Notes: generated by a model not told the origin, from the sequence alone. Shown: positions 9,943 through 20,429, numbered from the stretch's first letter. The stretch: DNA of 64,000 bases from Vibrio stylophorae (GCF_921293875.1 NZ_CAKLDI010000001.1:774475-838474), one strand, 5' to 3'. Numbers and translations are program-made.

Positions 9943-10560
9943 ATGAAAGGCATCGCACAGCAATGCATCAAGTGGTGCGCAGGACTCAGTGTGTGGATCG
10001 CCATGAGCGCGCATGCCGTGTCTTGGCAAACGGCGCAGTTTGAAGTGAATTTGCCTGAAGGTTGGCATGTCGAAACGGACTATCACAAAACCTTGTTGGC
10101 CATGGGCAACCCATTGGGCTTTGGCCCGCCGTTTTTAAATATCGATTTTGTGCCGACGCCAACACCCGACCGCCAGCAAGCCGTGTTGGAGCGTATTAAT
10201 CGTTATGTCGGTGAGCTCGGTGGAAAATTGCAGCAAAAGCAGTGTCAGCCTAATTGCCAAGCCTATTTGGCCGTGACCCCAACCGAGATGGAAGGCGAGT
10301 CTGTACTGTCGATTTTCGTTGCGGTGATCACGCCCACCATGAGCTATTACATCGACTACGGCAGCATTGGTGATGAGCAGCAAAGTGTCTCTTGGGCGCA
10401 AAATCTCGCGCAGCAAATTCTATCAAGCCATCGCGCAATCAATGCCAGAAGCTATCATCAGCAGGCGAAATTGACGCCACCCGCAGCGCCTCTTGTGGTA
10501 GCTGAGCCTGAGCTTCAAAGCGAGCCATCCAGCTTTTTTGATGTTCCTGAAGATGAGTGA
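9943..10560 (+). CDS. Secreted or periplasmic protein of unknown function
   Basis: The 205-residue product is not recognised. It has a clear signal peptide (hydrophobic segment about residues 10-24, cleavage likely after AHA at about residue 25). The mature part starts with a segment like FEVNLPEGWHV and contains one nearby cysteine pair (CQPNC), possibly a disulfide. The final 35 residues are rich in Pro, Ala and Glu. AAGGAT lies before the ATG. It is monocistronic, followed by a strong terminator. Its place divergent from nap suggests no specific link. Confidence 0.75.
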   Translation: MKGIAQQCIKWCAGLSVWIAMSAHAVSWQTAQFEVNLPEGWHVETDYHKTLLAMGNPLGFGPPFLNIDFVPTPTPDRQQAVLERINRYVGELGGKLQQKQCQPNCQAYLAVTPTEMEGESVLSIFVAVITPTMSYYIDYGSIGDEQQSVSWAQNLAQQILSSHRAINARSYHQQAKLTPPAAPLVVAEPELQSEPSSFFDVPEDE

Positions 10561-10580
10561 ATCGCTAATCTTAATCGCCA

Positions 10581-10613
10581 AAAAGCCGCAGATGTTGCGG
10601 CTTTTTGTTTTTT
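10581..10613. terminator. Bidirectional terminator between the secreted-protein gene and the RecQ-like gene
   Basis: The stem AAAAGCCGCA / TGCGGCTTTT is followed by TTTGTTTTTT on the plus strand; a shorter T tract on the other strand can serve the convergent helicase gene. Confidence 0.85.
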
Positions 10614-10663
10614 AAGCGCTGTTGGTGGAGCGATGGCGTCGTGAAGCGACTGAATAGGGCACT

Positions 10664-12670
10664 TTAATCAGGAAGCGGGCTGGTGAGCTGACTAAGCGCT
10701 GCGAAAACTTGCGCAAAGGGTTGTTGCTCAAGTTTGGCAAAGCCATCCATTTTATTGGCTTTGAGCTGACTGAGTCTTGGCGTGCTGATGCCGCACAAAA
10801 AGCGGGTGGCAGCTTGTTTGCTCAGCGGCTGCTCAAAAGGGGAGGTGGCATCAGCCAGTCTAAGTGGCGTTAGCCAATGCTCAAGTGTGGCGATGGTTGG
10901 CATCGCCTGCTCGGATTGAGCCAGCTGCGCCACTTGACCTCGGCATACCGAACAATGACCACATTGCTCTGGTGCTTGGTGATCGGCAAAGTAGCGCGCC
11001 AATCTTGCGCTTAAGCAGCTATGTGCTTGGAAGAAATCGAGCATCGCGGCAATACGCGCCATCTCACTTTGCTCTTTTTGCGCAAACAGTTGATGCAGCT
11101 GCTGAGCAAGCTTTTGCGGTTCAAATTGCCCTTGGCGAATACGATAGACATCAGTCATCTGTTTGCTTTCAAGCACAATCCAGCCTTGCTGATGAAAGTA
11201 GTCCAGTGCGGCGATGACGCGTTTTCGCTCATGCTGACCGCCTTGCCATAGCGCTTCGAAATCCACCTGACACCAAGTTCTAGCCTGTGGTGAGCAGGCG
11301 AAAATGGCGCGAATGAAGTCTTGGCGCTCGCCCTGAAATTGGCTGAGGATCTGCTCGCGGCTATGCACCCACTTAAATTTGTAGTCCGCAAAATAGCTGT
11401 ATTGCGCCTCAATGACGCCCTGTAGCTCAAGGTAAACCAGCAAGGTTTTGAGCGGCAGCTGACGAATATTACTGCGCTTGGATAGGCTTAAAAGTTGTAG
11501 CTCCCACTGCGGGCTGCTTTGGCTGTGAATTTCATTGAGCACCGATTGGATGGCGCTAAGCTCAGGGGTATCGCCGTAGACAAAATTTTCCAGCACATGA
11601 ACGCCATCGCAATTGGCGAGCACCATACATTGTGAGGGCAAACCATCGCGGCCAGCGCGGCCAATTTCTTGGCTGTAATTTTCAATGGATTTGGGTAAAT
11701 CAAAGTGGATCACCCGGCGAATATCAGATTTATCCACCCCCATACCAAAGGCGATTGTCGCGACGATGCAGTGAATCTGACCGGCCATAAACTGCTGCTG
11801 AATGTTCTGGCGCAGCGTGTGATCGAGTCCGGCATGATAGGCCTTGGCATTGATGCCCGCTTGCATCAGTTGGGCTGCAACTTGCTCGGCGCTGTGCTGC
11901 AGCGTGACATACACAATGGTTGGCGCCTCGGGTGCGGTCTTGAGCTGCTCAATCAGTGTTGGCACCTTTTGTGATGGCGTACAGGGCAGAACGGCTAAAT
12001 CAAGATTGGGACGATAAAAGCCGGTTACCGTGACATGTTCAGGTGCGATGGCAAATTTTTGCTGCATATCAGCGATTACTTGCTCTGTCGCTGTGGCCGT
12101 TAAAAGCAGCACTTGGCCAATATTGAGCTGCTGACAGTAGTGGGGCAGTTTGAGGTAATCCGGGCGAAAATTATGGCCCCACTCAGAGATACAGTGCGCC
12201 TCATCCACTACCATCATGGAGATCGGAACTTGCGAGATAAATTGGCGAAAACGCTCGTTCTTCAAACGCTCCACCGAGATCATCAAAATCTTAATCTCAC
12301 CTTGCTGCACGCGACGCATGATGGACTGGCTGGTGGCGTAATCTTGGCTGGAATCGATGCAGGCTGCGGCAATACCTTTGCTTTGTAAAAACTGTAATTG
12401 GTCATGAATCAGCGCCAGTAGCGGTGAAATCACTAAGGTCAGATGCGGTAGCATCAGTGCGGGCAGCTGATAACACAGAGATTTTCCCGAGCCTGTGGGG
12501 AAAATCGCTGCTGCGCTATGGCCTGCGAGAATATGCTCGATAACCGGTTGTTGACCCAATCGTAGCTGGTCAAAGCCAAAGTATTGCTGCAAGGTTTGCG
12601 TGATGCATGGATTGGCTATCGATGGTGCAGACGATTGAGATGATGACGGAAATGATGGGTGTGATGACAT
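10664..12670 (-). CDS. RecQ-family ATP-dependent DNA helicase, non-canonical type
   Basis: This 668-residue superfamily 2 helicase has the RecQ pattern: Walker A PTGSGKSLCYQ, DEAHCISEWGH (motif II plus the aromatic loop), the GMGVDKSDIRRVIH and QEIGRAGRDG motifs V and VI, and a RecQ zinc site (a Cys in SCLSARLARYF followed by CGHCSVC). It differs from E. coli RecQ in having a Ser-rich N-terminal extension and no recognisable HRDC domain; the C-terminal 70 residues are of another kind. The start MSSHPSF at 12670 was chosen because the longer frame would run into the divergent gene at 12757. It probably unwinds recombination or replication intermediates. It is a paralogue-type RecQ, so I give no symbol. 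Confidence 0.88.
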   Translation of the reverse strand: MSSHPSFPSSSQSSAPSIANPCITQTLQQYFGFDQLRLGQQPVIEHILAGHSAAAIFPTGSGKSLCYQLPALMLPHLTLVISPLLALIHDQLQFLQSKGIAAACIDSSQDYATSQSIMRRVQQGEIKILMISVERLKNERFRQFISQVPISMMVVDEAHCISEWGHNFRPDYLKLPHYCQQLNIGQVLLLTATATEQVIADMQQKFAIAPEHVTVTGFYRPNLDLAVLPCTPSQKVPTLIEQLKTAPEAPTIVYVTLQHSAEQVAAQLMQAGINAKAYHAGLDHTLRQNIQQQFMAGQIHCIVATIAFGMGVDKSDIRRVIHFDLPKSIENYSQEIGRAGRDGLPSQCMVLANCDGVHVLENFVYGDTPELSAIQSVLNEIHSQSSPQWELQLLSLSKRSNIRQLPLKTLLVYLELQGVIEAQYSYFADYKFKWVHSREQILSQFQGERQDFIRAIFACSPQARTWCQVDFEALWQGGQHERKRVIAALDYFHQQGWIVLESKQMTDVYRIRQGQFEPQKLAQQLHQLFAQKEQSEMARIAAMLDFFQAHSCLSARLARYFADHQAPEQCGHCSVCRGQVAQLAQSEQAMPTIATLEHWLTPLRLADATSPFEQPLSKQAATRFLCGISTPRLSQLKANKMDGFAKLEQQPFAQVFAALSQLTSPLPD

Positions 12671-12756
12671 AGCCAGTCCTGTGCGCTGATAAATCCAAGT
12701 CACTTGATGGTATCCTATGCCTTGGGCTATGTGCCAATTTCTGTGAGGAAAAACAG

Positions 12757-13257
12757 TTGAACCCAGTGATCCCACCGCTGAACAAAGCCGTAGTGCATGC
12801 ACAAATTATGGCCATGCTAGAGCAAATTCATTGCAATGCACAAAGCGCGACACAAACTGCCATTGATGCAGCCACCAGTGAAGAGACGGTGGCCGAGCAT
12901 AAATACGACACCTTCAGTCTAGAAGCCTCTTATCTTGCTCATGGTCAGGCGATGCGGGTTCAGCAGTGCGCGCAAGATATTGTCAGCTATCAAGGGATGG
13001 TACTGCGCGATTTTGACCAAGACAGCCCTATCGCACTGGGCGCTTTGGTGACGCTGGAAGATCAAGCGTCGCAGCTGCATCACTATTTTATCGGACCGGC
13101 GGCGGGTGGCATTGAGCTCGCGGGGCCACCAAAAGTCACGGTGATCACCCCGCAGTCGCCTTTAGCACAAGCTATGTTGGGGTTAAAACTTGATGATGAG
13201 GTACGCTGGCAGCGCGGTGAACAGTGGTTACTGATGGATGTGGTGGCGATTTGTTAA
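12757..13257 (+). CDS. GreA/GreB-like protein
   Basis: The 166-residue product has a C-terminal FKBP-like Gre domain (about residues 95-160: GALVTLED, HHYFIGPAAGG, ITPQSPLAQAMLGLKLDDEV). The N-terminal 75 residues are helical, with an acidic stretch (SEETVAEHKYD) where Gre factors carry their acidic coiled-coil tip. It may act on RNA polymerase through the secondary channel, but it is clearly not canonical GreA or GreB. The best start is the TTG at 12757, six bases after AGGAA; a GTG at 12766 is possible. It diverges from the RecQ-like gene with only 86 bp between starts. Confidence 0.8.
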   Translation: MNPVIPPLNKAVVHAQIMAMLEQIHCNAQSATQTAIDAATSEETVAEHKYDTFSLEASYLAHGQAMRVQQCAQDIVSYQGMVLRDFDQDSPIALGALVTLEDQASQLHHYFIGPAAGGIELAGPPKVTVITPQSPLAQAMLGLKLDDEVRWQRGEQWLLMDVVAIC

Positions 13258-13317
13258 GCGTGGTGTTAGGTATTCGTCGTTAGGCATGGAGCCTAGCTTA
13301 TCAATCATCAGTGAACA

Positions 13318-13356
13318 AAAAGCGCGCAGGGTGATATGCCCTGCGCGCTTTGTTTT
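13318..13356. terminator. Bidirectional terminator between the Gre-like gene and the chitinase
   Basis: A long GC-rich stem (AAAGCGCGCAGGG / CCCTGCGCGCTTT) with a short loop is followed by TGTTTT on the plus strand and preceded by AAAA, giving U runs in both directions. The two genes converge here. Confidence 0.85.
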
Positions 13357-13382
13357 ATGACAATCAATGATTCAGTCGTTGA

Positions 13383-15917
13383 TTAGCGCTGGTTCATCTC
13401 ATCGAGTTTCTGCGCCACTGGCACAGAGAAGTTAAAGCCATCGTAGCGATCCCAGTTGATCGACCAAGTCATCACGCCACCAAAGTTAGGCGATAGTTTG
13501 GTCGGTGCAATGGTGCCGCACTTGGTACCAAGGCTTAGGCAGTCTAAAGCATCAATGATGTTTTGAATTGGCGCTTGACCCGAGTTGGCTGAGCTTGGGC
13601 CAGAAGGCAAGCCAATGGCCACTTGGTCATCACGAAGCGGCGCGAAGTAGCTGCCATCGGCTAGCTCAAAACCTTCGGTTAGCATGCGAGAGGCTGCCAC
13701 CATCATATCCACAGAGCCTTCTGGTGCTGAGCCTTGCATATAAGGATTGTGCAAACCACCGTTGTTATAGAGCTGTACATGCAGTAGGTCGAGGGTATCG
13801 CGCACTTCATTGATCACTGGAATATAGGCGCCCCAAATCCCTGAATAAGAGATCATACCGCCCTGTACATAGGGGTGCTCTGGTGCCATGGTCAGATACA
13901 TATCGCCGCCAATGTTGGCTTCAATTTGTTTCAATGCGCGGCCCAAGCGCGCCTGGATTTGGGTGCCGTGCAAAAGATTCGAGCCAGACTCTAGATCCAC
14001 ATCAAGACCATCAAAGCCCCACTCTTGAATGATTGCGGTAAGACTGTTAACGAAGTTCACTTCATCTTGGTCGGTATTGAGCGTAATGGTGCCTTCAGCG
14101 CCGCCCAAAGAAAGGACAAAAACCTTACCTTTGGCCTGCCAAGCAGCCATATCTTGCTTAAATTTCACCGGATCAATGGCCGCGCATGAGCTGTGCATAT
14201 CACCGCTGTAGAGATTGAAGTGTACGGTGCCATTGCTGTTGCGATCGTTATCGGCAAAGGCGATATCGATAATGTCCCAGTCATCACTCATTTCAGACAG
14301 TGGGAAAGGACAGCCTGATGGATTGTTAAAGTTGTGCCAGTAACCAATGAGTTTGTGGCGTTTTTGTGCGTACTCAACCACGTTCACGGTATGACCGGCG
14401 CTTTGCGCGCTGTTACCCGCTGCATCGACAGCATTGGCCACAATAGTGGCTTGGCCGATGGCCGCAGGTGTCCAGCTGACGCTATAAGGCGCGGTTTTGT
14501 CTGAGCCAACGATTTGACCATTCACCAGAAAATCCACTTGCGCGACATCGCTGACCAGCGAGGTAGCATTGGCGCTGATTTTGGTGGCTTTACCCAAACC
14601 AAGGGTACGACCGGACTCTGGCGCAGTGAGCTGCGCAACAATGGGTTGATCGCTCACCGATACGCGTACCGATGATTCACCGACTAAACCTTCGTTGTCC
14701 GTTGCGGCAACGCGGATCACTTGCTCACCAAGCGCTACCGCTGTCCAATCAAGCTGATAAGGGGCTTTGTTGACGGTGCCAAGCAGCGTTTGGCCAAGAT
14801 AGAAGTCAACTTTGGCAATGGTGCCATCTTCATCTGTGGCAGTGGCGGTAATGGTTTGCATGCCACCAGCGAGCAGAACAGCATCTTGCGCTGGTGCAGA
14901 GATGGTTACCACAGGTTTGGCGGCGCAAATGCCAAGGCCAGTCCAGGCGTCTTGCCAGTGCGCACCTTTGCCGGGCTCATAGGCCCAAAGCGAGTCTGAG
15001 CTACACCAGCCCGCGACATCGCAGCGGTATTTCTGCTCAAGATGAGCCACTTCATCACCAGCGTTGTATGTGTTGCCCGGTACATAAGCAGGCACGCCCG
15101 CGCAGCCGCCTGAGCCAGCATTTTGCACCTCAAGCGTCACCACTTGGCTCTTACCTGCGAGGTTGTCATCATCAAGGGCTTCGGCACGAATTTGCGCTTT
15201 GCCAGCCGTGGCGGTCCAAGTGGCGCTATAGGGCGCGCTAGTGTCTGTGCTTACCAAGGTTTCATTGACATAGAAACTCACTTGACTCACCAAACCATCT
15301 TGATCGCTCGCATCGGCGCTGAGCGTCACAAGCTCACCCACTTGAGCGCTTTGGCCTGCTTGTGGACTGGTGAGATTGACACTTGGCGCAATGCCCGCAC
15401 CGGCTTCTTTGACCAAGAAGCTCACTTTGCTTTCACTGATTGCGCCTTTGTCATCGGTGGCAATCGCGGTCAGGGTATATTGACCCAGCGCGGCCAACCA
15501 ATTGACTTGGTAGGGCGCAGCAGTAACCACCTCAAGGGATTGACCATTGAGTAGAAACTCAACCTGTGTCACTTGACCATCTTTATCGCTGGCTTTGGCG
15601 ACAAAGGTGACGGCATCTTGTACCGTGAGTACGGCGTTGTTGGCAGGAGAGGTGATCGCCACTTCGGGCGCAAAGTTAGCACCGCTACAAGCGCCGAGGT
15701 CGGTCCAAACTTGCCACTGACCAGCGTTGTTTTCAGGTTGGTCGCCTTGGGTCCACCAATTGGCACGATAGGCGTGTTGATTGCGAGTAATTTCACTGCC
15801 GCCTGTATAGGCGACATTGCTTTTCCACTCGGCAAGTGTGCTGCAGTCAGCCGCAGCAGCTTGATGGCTAAATGCCAGCGCAGAAACAATGGCGCTCGCA
15901 AGTACGATCCGTTTCAT
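13383..15917 (-). CDS. Secreted multidomain GH18 chitinase
   Basis: An extracellular endochitinase of 844 residues. Order of parts: signal peptide (about 1-22), chitin-binding CBM5/12 module (24-78, with Trp pairs such as ANWWTQGD), two Ig-like domains (about 82-265), a second CBM5/12 (272-332, GDEVAHLEQKYRC), two more Ig-like domains (332-512), and a GH18 catalytic domain (about 518-840). The catalytic DxxDxDxE motif is present as DGLDVDLE (Asp636 to the acid Glu643). It resembles the large ChiA-type chitinases of Vibrio. Genes of this kind usually respond to chitin oligosaccharides; no regulatory site was recognised in the 300 bp upstream. Confidence 0.95.
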   Translation of the reverse strand: MKRIVLASAIVSALAFSHQAAAADCSTLAEWKSNVAYTGGSEITRNQHAYRANWWTQGDQPENNAGQWQVWTDLGACSGANFAPEVAITSPANNAVLTVQDAVTFVAKASDKDGQVTQVEFLLNGQSLEVVTAAPYQVNWLAALGQYTLTAIATDDKGAISESKVSFLVKEAGAGIAPSVNLTSPQAGQSAQVGELVTLSADASDQDGLVSQVSFYVNETLVSTDTSAPYSATWTATAGKAQIRAEALDDDNLAGKSQVVTLEVQNAGSGGCAGVPAYVPGNTYNAGDEVAHLEQKYRCDVAGWCSSDSLWAYEPGKGAHWQDAWTGLGICAAKPVVTISAPAQDAVLLAGGMQTITATATDEDGTIAKVDFYLGQTLLGTVNKAPYQLDWTAVALGEQVIRVAATDNEGLVGESSVRVSVSDQPIVAQLTAPESGRTLGLGKATKISANATSLVSDVAQVDFLVNGQIVGSDKTAPYSVSWTPAAIGQATIVANAVDAAGNSAQSAGHTVNVVEYAQKRHKLIGYWHNFNNPSGCPFPLSEMSDDWDIIDIAFADNDRNSNGTVHFNLYSGDMHSSCAAIDPVKFKQDMAAWQAKGKVFVLSLGGAEGTITLNTDQDEVNFVNSLTAIIQEWGFDGLDVDLESGSNLLHGTQIQARLGRALKQIEANIGGDMYLTMAPEHPYVQGGMISYSGIWGAYIPVINEVRDTLDLLHVQLYNNGGLHNPYMQGSAPEGSVDMMVAASRMLTEGFELADGSYFAPLRDDQVAIGLPSGPSSANSGQAPIQNIIDALDCLSLGTKCGTIAPTKLSPNFGGVMTWSINWDRYDGFNFSVPVAQKLDEMNQR

Positions 15918-16563
<646 letters not shown>

Positions 16564-16611
16564 GCTATGGTTTTTATTAAGCGATGATTTCTGTCTTCGT
16601 TTTTGACGCCA

Positions 16612-16639
16612 AAAGGGCCGCAGCATTGCGGTCTTTTTT
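16612..16639 (+). terminator. Terminator of glnB
   Basis: GGCCGCA / TGCGGTC stem with a four-base loop and TTTTTT, 50 bp past the glnB stop. Confidence 0.75.
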
Positions 16640-16927
16640 GTGCTTAAAATTGTTCTGTCATGATTAATTTACAGCTATTTTGCACCGCTGTGGCGAAAGA
16701 GATACAGCGTATCATCCGTCAAAAAGCGCGATAGGGCGCTGGATTCAAGCTAGGGTGGGGTATTACTTGGCGCTTGGCTCAGACTTTGGCGATAGCTGAA
16801 TGAAGCTGTGCGGCAAACTTGCCTATGCCGCGGGGCGGTTGCCTGCTCTGTGATTTGTCCTCGCACCCTCCCTATTTATATTTGTCTCATTAAAATGCGG
16901 CGATTATTTTTCAGTTGATATTGCCCC
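16640..16927. other. Leader region of the decarboxylase gene
   Basis: About 290 bp with no credible gene. It likely carries the promoter of the decarboxylase; no strong -10/-35 pair, riboswitch or operator was recognised. There is no good Shine-Dalgarno before the ATG at 16928. Confidence 0.35.
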
Positions 16928-18838
16928 ATGAGCCATTCAAAAGATTCCAGCATTAACGTTGACGCCCTGTTTCTAGGGCCTCGCTCAGAAAACCGCGTGT
17001 TCTTTAAAGAGATGATGGCCTTTGCCGTCGGTGAGCATGTGCACTGGCGCGCGAACTATCATCCAGAAGACCCAGCACTGGTAACGCCTCAGCAGCAGTA
17101 TCAGCCAGATTTTCGTCACACCCTGTATCGCACAGAAGATATTTTGCGCCAGCTTTCTGCGCGTTTAAAAGCGCAATCGGTGCCATTTTTCTCGCCGCGT
17201 TATTTAGGCCATATGAATGCTGACACCTTAATGGTTTCCAATTTGGCCTACACCATGACGGCGATGTATAACCCCAATAACTGCGCCGCTGAAGTGTCGC
17301 CCGTGACCACCCAGCTTGAGCTCGAAGTGGGTCAGCAGCTTGCGCAAATGTTTGGCTATAGCCCTGAAAAAGCCTGGGGCCATTTAACCTCTGGTGGCAC
17401 CGTGGCTAACTATGAAGGTCTGTGGGTTGCGCGTAACCTCAAAACATTCCCCATGGCCATTGCTGCGCATCAGGCTACAGCCGACTTGGTTGCTGATTTA
17501 AGTGAGCAAGACTTGCTGAATATGGCACCGGATGCTGTGTTGGATTTAATCTCGGCCAGTCAGCAGCGCGGTGAATTTGAAGCAGTGCGCGATCTGTCTG
17601 CGCGCGGTGTCGGCGTGATGCCAGGTCAGCTTGGCAAGCTATTGGTGCCACAATCCAAGCACTACTCTTGGCAAAAGGCGATGGATATTTTGGGTCTTGG
17701 CCAGCAAAACATTGTGCCGCTGCCATTGGATGAAAACTATCGTACCGACATTGGGGCGCTGAATCAAATCGTGGATGAGATGATGCAAGCGGGTACGCCA
17801 ATTTTGGGTGTGATTGCTGTGGTGGGGACCACCGAAGAGGGCTCAGTGGATCCTGTGGATGCCGTGGTGGCGCTTCGTGAACGTTGTCAGCAGCAATATG
17901 GTCGTTCTTTCTATATTCATGTTGATGCGGCCTATGCTGGCTATGCGCGTTCGCTCTTTGTGGGCGATGATCACCAGCTTTTGGCCTACGATGATCTCAT
18001 TGCCCATTATCGCCAGCAAGACACCATTCCAGAAGGTGTGCAGTGGCCAAAACCTGAGGTCTATTCAGCCTTTGCTGCGCTTTCAAAAGTGGACTCCATT
18101 ACTGTGGATCCGCATAAAGTGGGTTATATCCCCTACGCTGCGGGCGCGATTGTGATGCGCGATCGCCGCATTGTGGATCTTATCTCCTATCATGCCGCTT
18201 ATGTTTTTGAAGGTGACCGCCAAGGGATGGCCTTGGGCTCATCGATTATGGAAGGATCAAAAGCTGGGGCAACCGCGGCTGCGGTATGGGCGGCGCATCA
18301 GCTGTGTCCGCTGAGTGTGAATGGTTATGGTGAGGTGATCGCACGTGGTATTGTTAGTGCGGATTGGCTGGCAAAAGCCATTGAAAGTGCGCCTGTTTTT
18401 AATGTGGATGGCCGCCAATTCCAGCTTAATCTGATGATGCAGCCTGATTTTCATATGGTGAATTTCACCTTGAAAGAGCTTGGCGATGACACTTTAGTTG
18501 GGCACAACGCACTCAATCAAAAGGTCTATCACTATAGCTCCTATTTAAGTGGTCGCCCCTATGATAAGAGCTTTTTAACCTCATCTACCACCTTGTCTCG
18601 TCATGAACACGGCGAAGCCCCCGCGCATTTTGCGGCGCAAATGGGCTTTGCTGCAAGCGAGTGGGAAAACACCCAAGAGGTCTATATTCTGCGCGCTGCA
18701 GTGATGACTCATTTCCTTCGCGATCGCGCGCGTTTTGAAGCTTACTGGCAAGAGCTCTTGGCGATTTTTGAGCGTATTTTGCAGCAAATTGTTGAGGATG
18801 AAGCGCGCTTAGTGCGTCGCAATGCCGGTCAAAATTAA
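16928..18838 (+). CDS. Group II PLP-dependent decarboxylase, tyrosine-decarboxylase-like
   Basis: The 636-residue protein is a group II amino acid decarboxylase. The PLP lysine is Lys397 in VDPHKVGY and the upstream aspartate-alanine pair is in HVDAAYAGY. From recollection of enterococcal TyrDC, the similarity runs along the whole chain: LVPQTKHYSW-like LVPQSKHYSW, NYRTDIGAL, GVVGTTEEG-like VVGTTEEGSVDP, EGSKAGATAAAVWAAH. Length also fits TyrDC (about 620) better than the shorter glutamate or aspartate decarboxylases. Tyrosine (or another aromatic amino acid) to tyramine is therefore the likely reaction, but substrate is not proven. No tyrosine/tyramine antiporter or tyrosyl-tRNA synthetase gene lies beside it, unlike in lactic acid bacteria. 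Confidence 0.82.
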   Translation: MSHSKDSSINVDALFLGPRSENRVFFKEMMAFAVGEHVHWRANYHPEDPALVTPQQQYQPDFRHTLYRTEDILRQLSARLKAQSVPFFSPRYLGHMNADTLMVSNLAYTMTAMYNPNNCAAEVSPVTTQLELEVGQQLAQMFGYSPEKAWGHLTSGGTVANYEGLWVARNLKTFPMAIAAHQATADLVADLSEQDLLNMAPDAVLDLISASQQRGEFEAVRDLSARGVGVMPGQLGKLLVPQSKHYSWQKAMDILGLGQQNIVPLPLDENYRTDIGALNQIVDEMMQAGTPILGVIAVVGTTEEGSVDPVDAVVALRERCQQQYGRSFYIHVDAAYAGYARSLFVGDDHQLLAYDDLIAHYRQQDTIPEGVQWPKPEVYSAFAALSKVDSITVDPHKVGYIPYAAGAIVMRDRRIVDLISYHAAYVFEGDRQGMALGSSIMEGSKAGATAAAVWAAHQLCPLSVNGYGEVIARGIVSADWLAKAIESAPVFNVDGRQFQLNLMMQPDFHMVNFTLKELGDDTLVGHNALNQKVYHYSSYLSGRPYDKSFLTSSTTLSRHEHGEAPAHFAAQMGFAASEWENTQEVYILRAAVMTHFLRDRARFEAYWQELLAIFERILQQIVEDEARLVRRNAGQN

Positions 18839-18890
18839 TCGCGCTCGAAGCTAAGCTTGTCCGAAACTGAGTGTATTTGCGGTTGATTGA

Positions 18891-18925
18891 AACGCAGTGG
18901 GGTGAACTTCCCACTGCGTTTTTTT
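18891..18925 (+). terminator. Terminator of the decarboxylase gene
   Basis: Perfect stem AACGCAGTGGG / CCCACTGCGTT followed by seven T, 52 bp past the stop. Confidence 0.9.
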
Positions 18926-19105
18926 ATGGCATGCATTTGAAATGTAAGCCTAAGGTTTATGCGGCCTGTCTTGATGATTGAGAAAAGGTCATCATGATGA
19001 TGAAGAAAAAACATGATCAAAAGGCCAATCAAAGGCGAGAAAGGGCTACTCGCGCGCGTACAAATTCGTTAGAATGCCCCCCTTAACACGCCGCATGTTA
19101 CGCAG

Positions 19106-19121
19106 GCGAAAACGTTTGCGT
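19106..19121. promoter_or_regulatory. PurR operator upstream of glyA
   Basis: GCGAAAACGTTTGCGT matches the PurR consensus ACGCAAACGTTTGCGT at 14 of 16 positions. It lies 41 bp before the glyA start and about 30 bp downstream of a -10-like TAGAAT (19070-19075), so bound PurR would act as a roadblock. glyA is a PurR target in E. coli; control here is inferred. Confidence 0.87.
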
Positions 19122-19162
19122 AGGCGTTGTTCAGTAGCCGTCATGAAAGTCAGGAGAGACAG

Positions 19163-20413
19163 ATGCTAACGCGTGATATGCAAATTGAGAATTACGATCC
19201 AGAGCTATTTGCTGCGATTCAAGAAGAGACTGCTCGTCAGGAAGAACATATTGAGCTGATCGCTTCTGAAAACTACACCAGCCCACGCGTGATGGAAGCG
19301 CAAGGCTCACAATTGACCAACAAGTACGCCGAAGGTTATCCAGGTAAGCGTTACTACGGCGGTTGTGAATATGTCGACAAAGCGGAAGCTTTGGCCATTG
19401 ACCGTGCTTGCCAGTTGTTTGGCGCTGAATATGCGAACGTTCAGCCACACTCAGGCTCACAAGCCAACTCAGCGGTTTATATGGCGCTGCTTAATCCTGG
19501 TGATACTGTACTTGGCATGAGCCTTGCTCACGGTGGTCACTTGACTCACGGCTCTCCTGTGAACTTCTCTGGTAAGCACTATAACGTCATTCCTTACGGT
19601 ATCGACGACGCTGGCCAGATCGATTACAACGAAATGGAAGCACTGGCGCTTGAGCACAAACCAAAGATGATCATCGGTGGTTTCTCAGCGTACTCACAAG
19701 TGGTTGATTGGGCGCGTATGCGCGAAATCGCAGACAAAGTAGGCGCTTACCTTTTTGTTGATATGGCGCACGTTGCTGGTTTGGTTGCCGCTGGCGTTTA
19801 CCCATCGCCACTTCCGCACGCACATATCGTGACCACCACCACCCACAAAACCTTGGCGGGTCCTCGTGGCGGTTTGATTTTGTCCAATGCGGGCGAAGAT
19901 TTTTATAAGAAACTGAACTCAGCCGTATTCCCTGGCGGCCAAGGTGGCCCATTGATGCACGTGATCGCAGCAAAAGCGGTTGCCTTCAAAGAAGCCATGG
20001 AGCCTGAGTTTAAAGCTTACCAAGCACGTGTTGTTGAAAACGCAAAAGCGATGGTTGAAGTGTTCCTATCTCGTGGTTACAAGATCGTCTCTGGCGGTAC
20101 TGAAAACCACCTTTTCTTGGTTGATCTAATTGATAAAGGGATCACAGGTAAAGAAGCAGATGCAGCACTTGGCGCCGCCAACATCACAGTAAACAAAAAC
20201 AGTGTACCAAATGATCCACGTAGCCCATTTGTGACCTCTGGTATTCGTGTCGGTACGCCTTCAATCACCCGTCGTGGTTTCACTGTGGACGATGCAAAAG
20301 CATTGGCCGGTTGGATGTGTGACGTGATGGATAACATCAATGATGAATCTGTGATTGAAGCAACCAAAGCAAAAGTACTGGAAATTTGTAAACGTCTTCC
20401 TGTTTACGCTTAA
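19163..20413 (+). CDS. glyA: Serine hydroxymethyltransferase
   Basis: GlyA converts serine and tetrahydrofolate to glycine and 5,10-methylene-THF, the main source of one-carbon units for purines. The 416-residue protein carries the PLP lysine Lys229 in [14 protein letters not shown] and the family signature near the N-terminus ([16 protein letters not shown]). The ATG at 19163 was preferred over one 36 bp upstream because it follows AGGAGA and gives the conserved MLTRDM start. The PurR site links it to purL. Confidence 0.98.
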   Translation: MLTRDMQIENYDPELFAAIQEETARQEEHIELIASENYTSPRVMEAQGSQLTNKYAEGYPGKRYYGGCEYVDKAEALAIDRACQLFGAEYANVQPHSGSQANSAVYMALLNPGDTVLGMSLAHGGHLTHGSPVNFSGKHYNVIPYGIDDAGQIDYNEMEALALEHKPKMIIGGFSAYSQVVDWARMREIADKVGAYLFVDMAHVAGLVAAGVYPSPLPHAHIVTTTTHKTLAGPRGGLILSNAGEDFYKKLNSAVFPGGQGGPLMHVIAAKAVAFKEAMEPEFKAYQARVVENAKAMVEVFLSRGYKIVSGGTENHLFLVDLIDKGITGKEADAALGAANITVNKNSVPNDPRSPFVTSGIRVGTPSITRRGFTVDDAKALAGWMCDVMDNINDESVIEATKAKVLEICKRLPVYA

Positions 20414-20429
20414 TTTCTCGCTTTGAGTC

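Noticed and set aside
12671-12802. N-terminal extension of the RecQ-like helicase
   Set aside because: It would overlap the divergent Gre-like gene and adds residues without family similarity.
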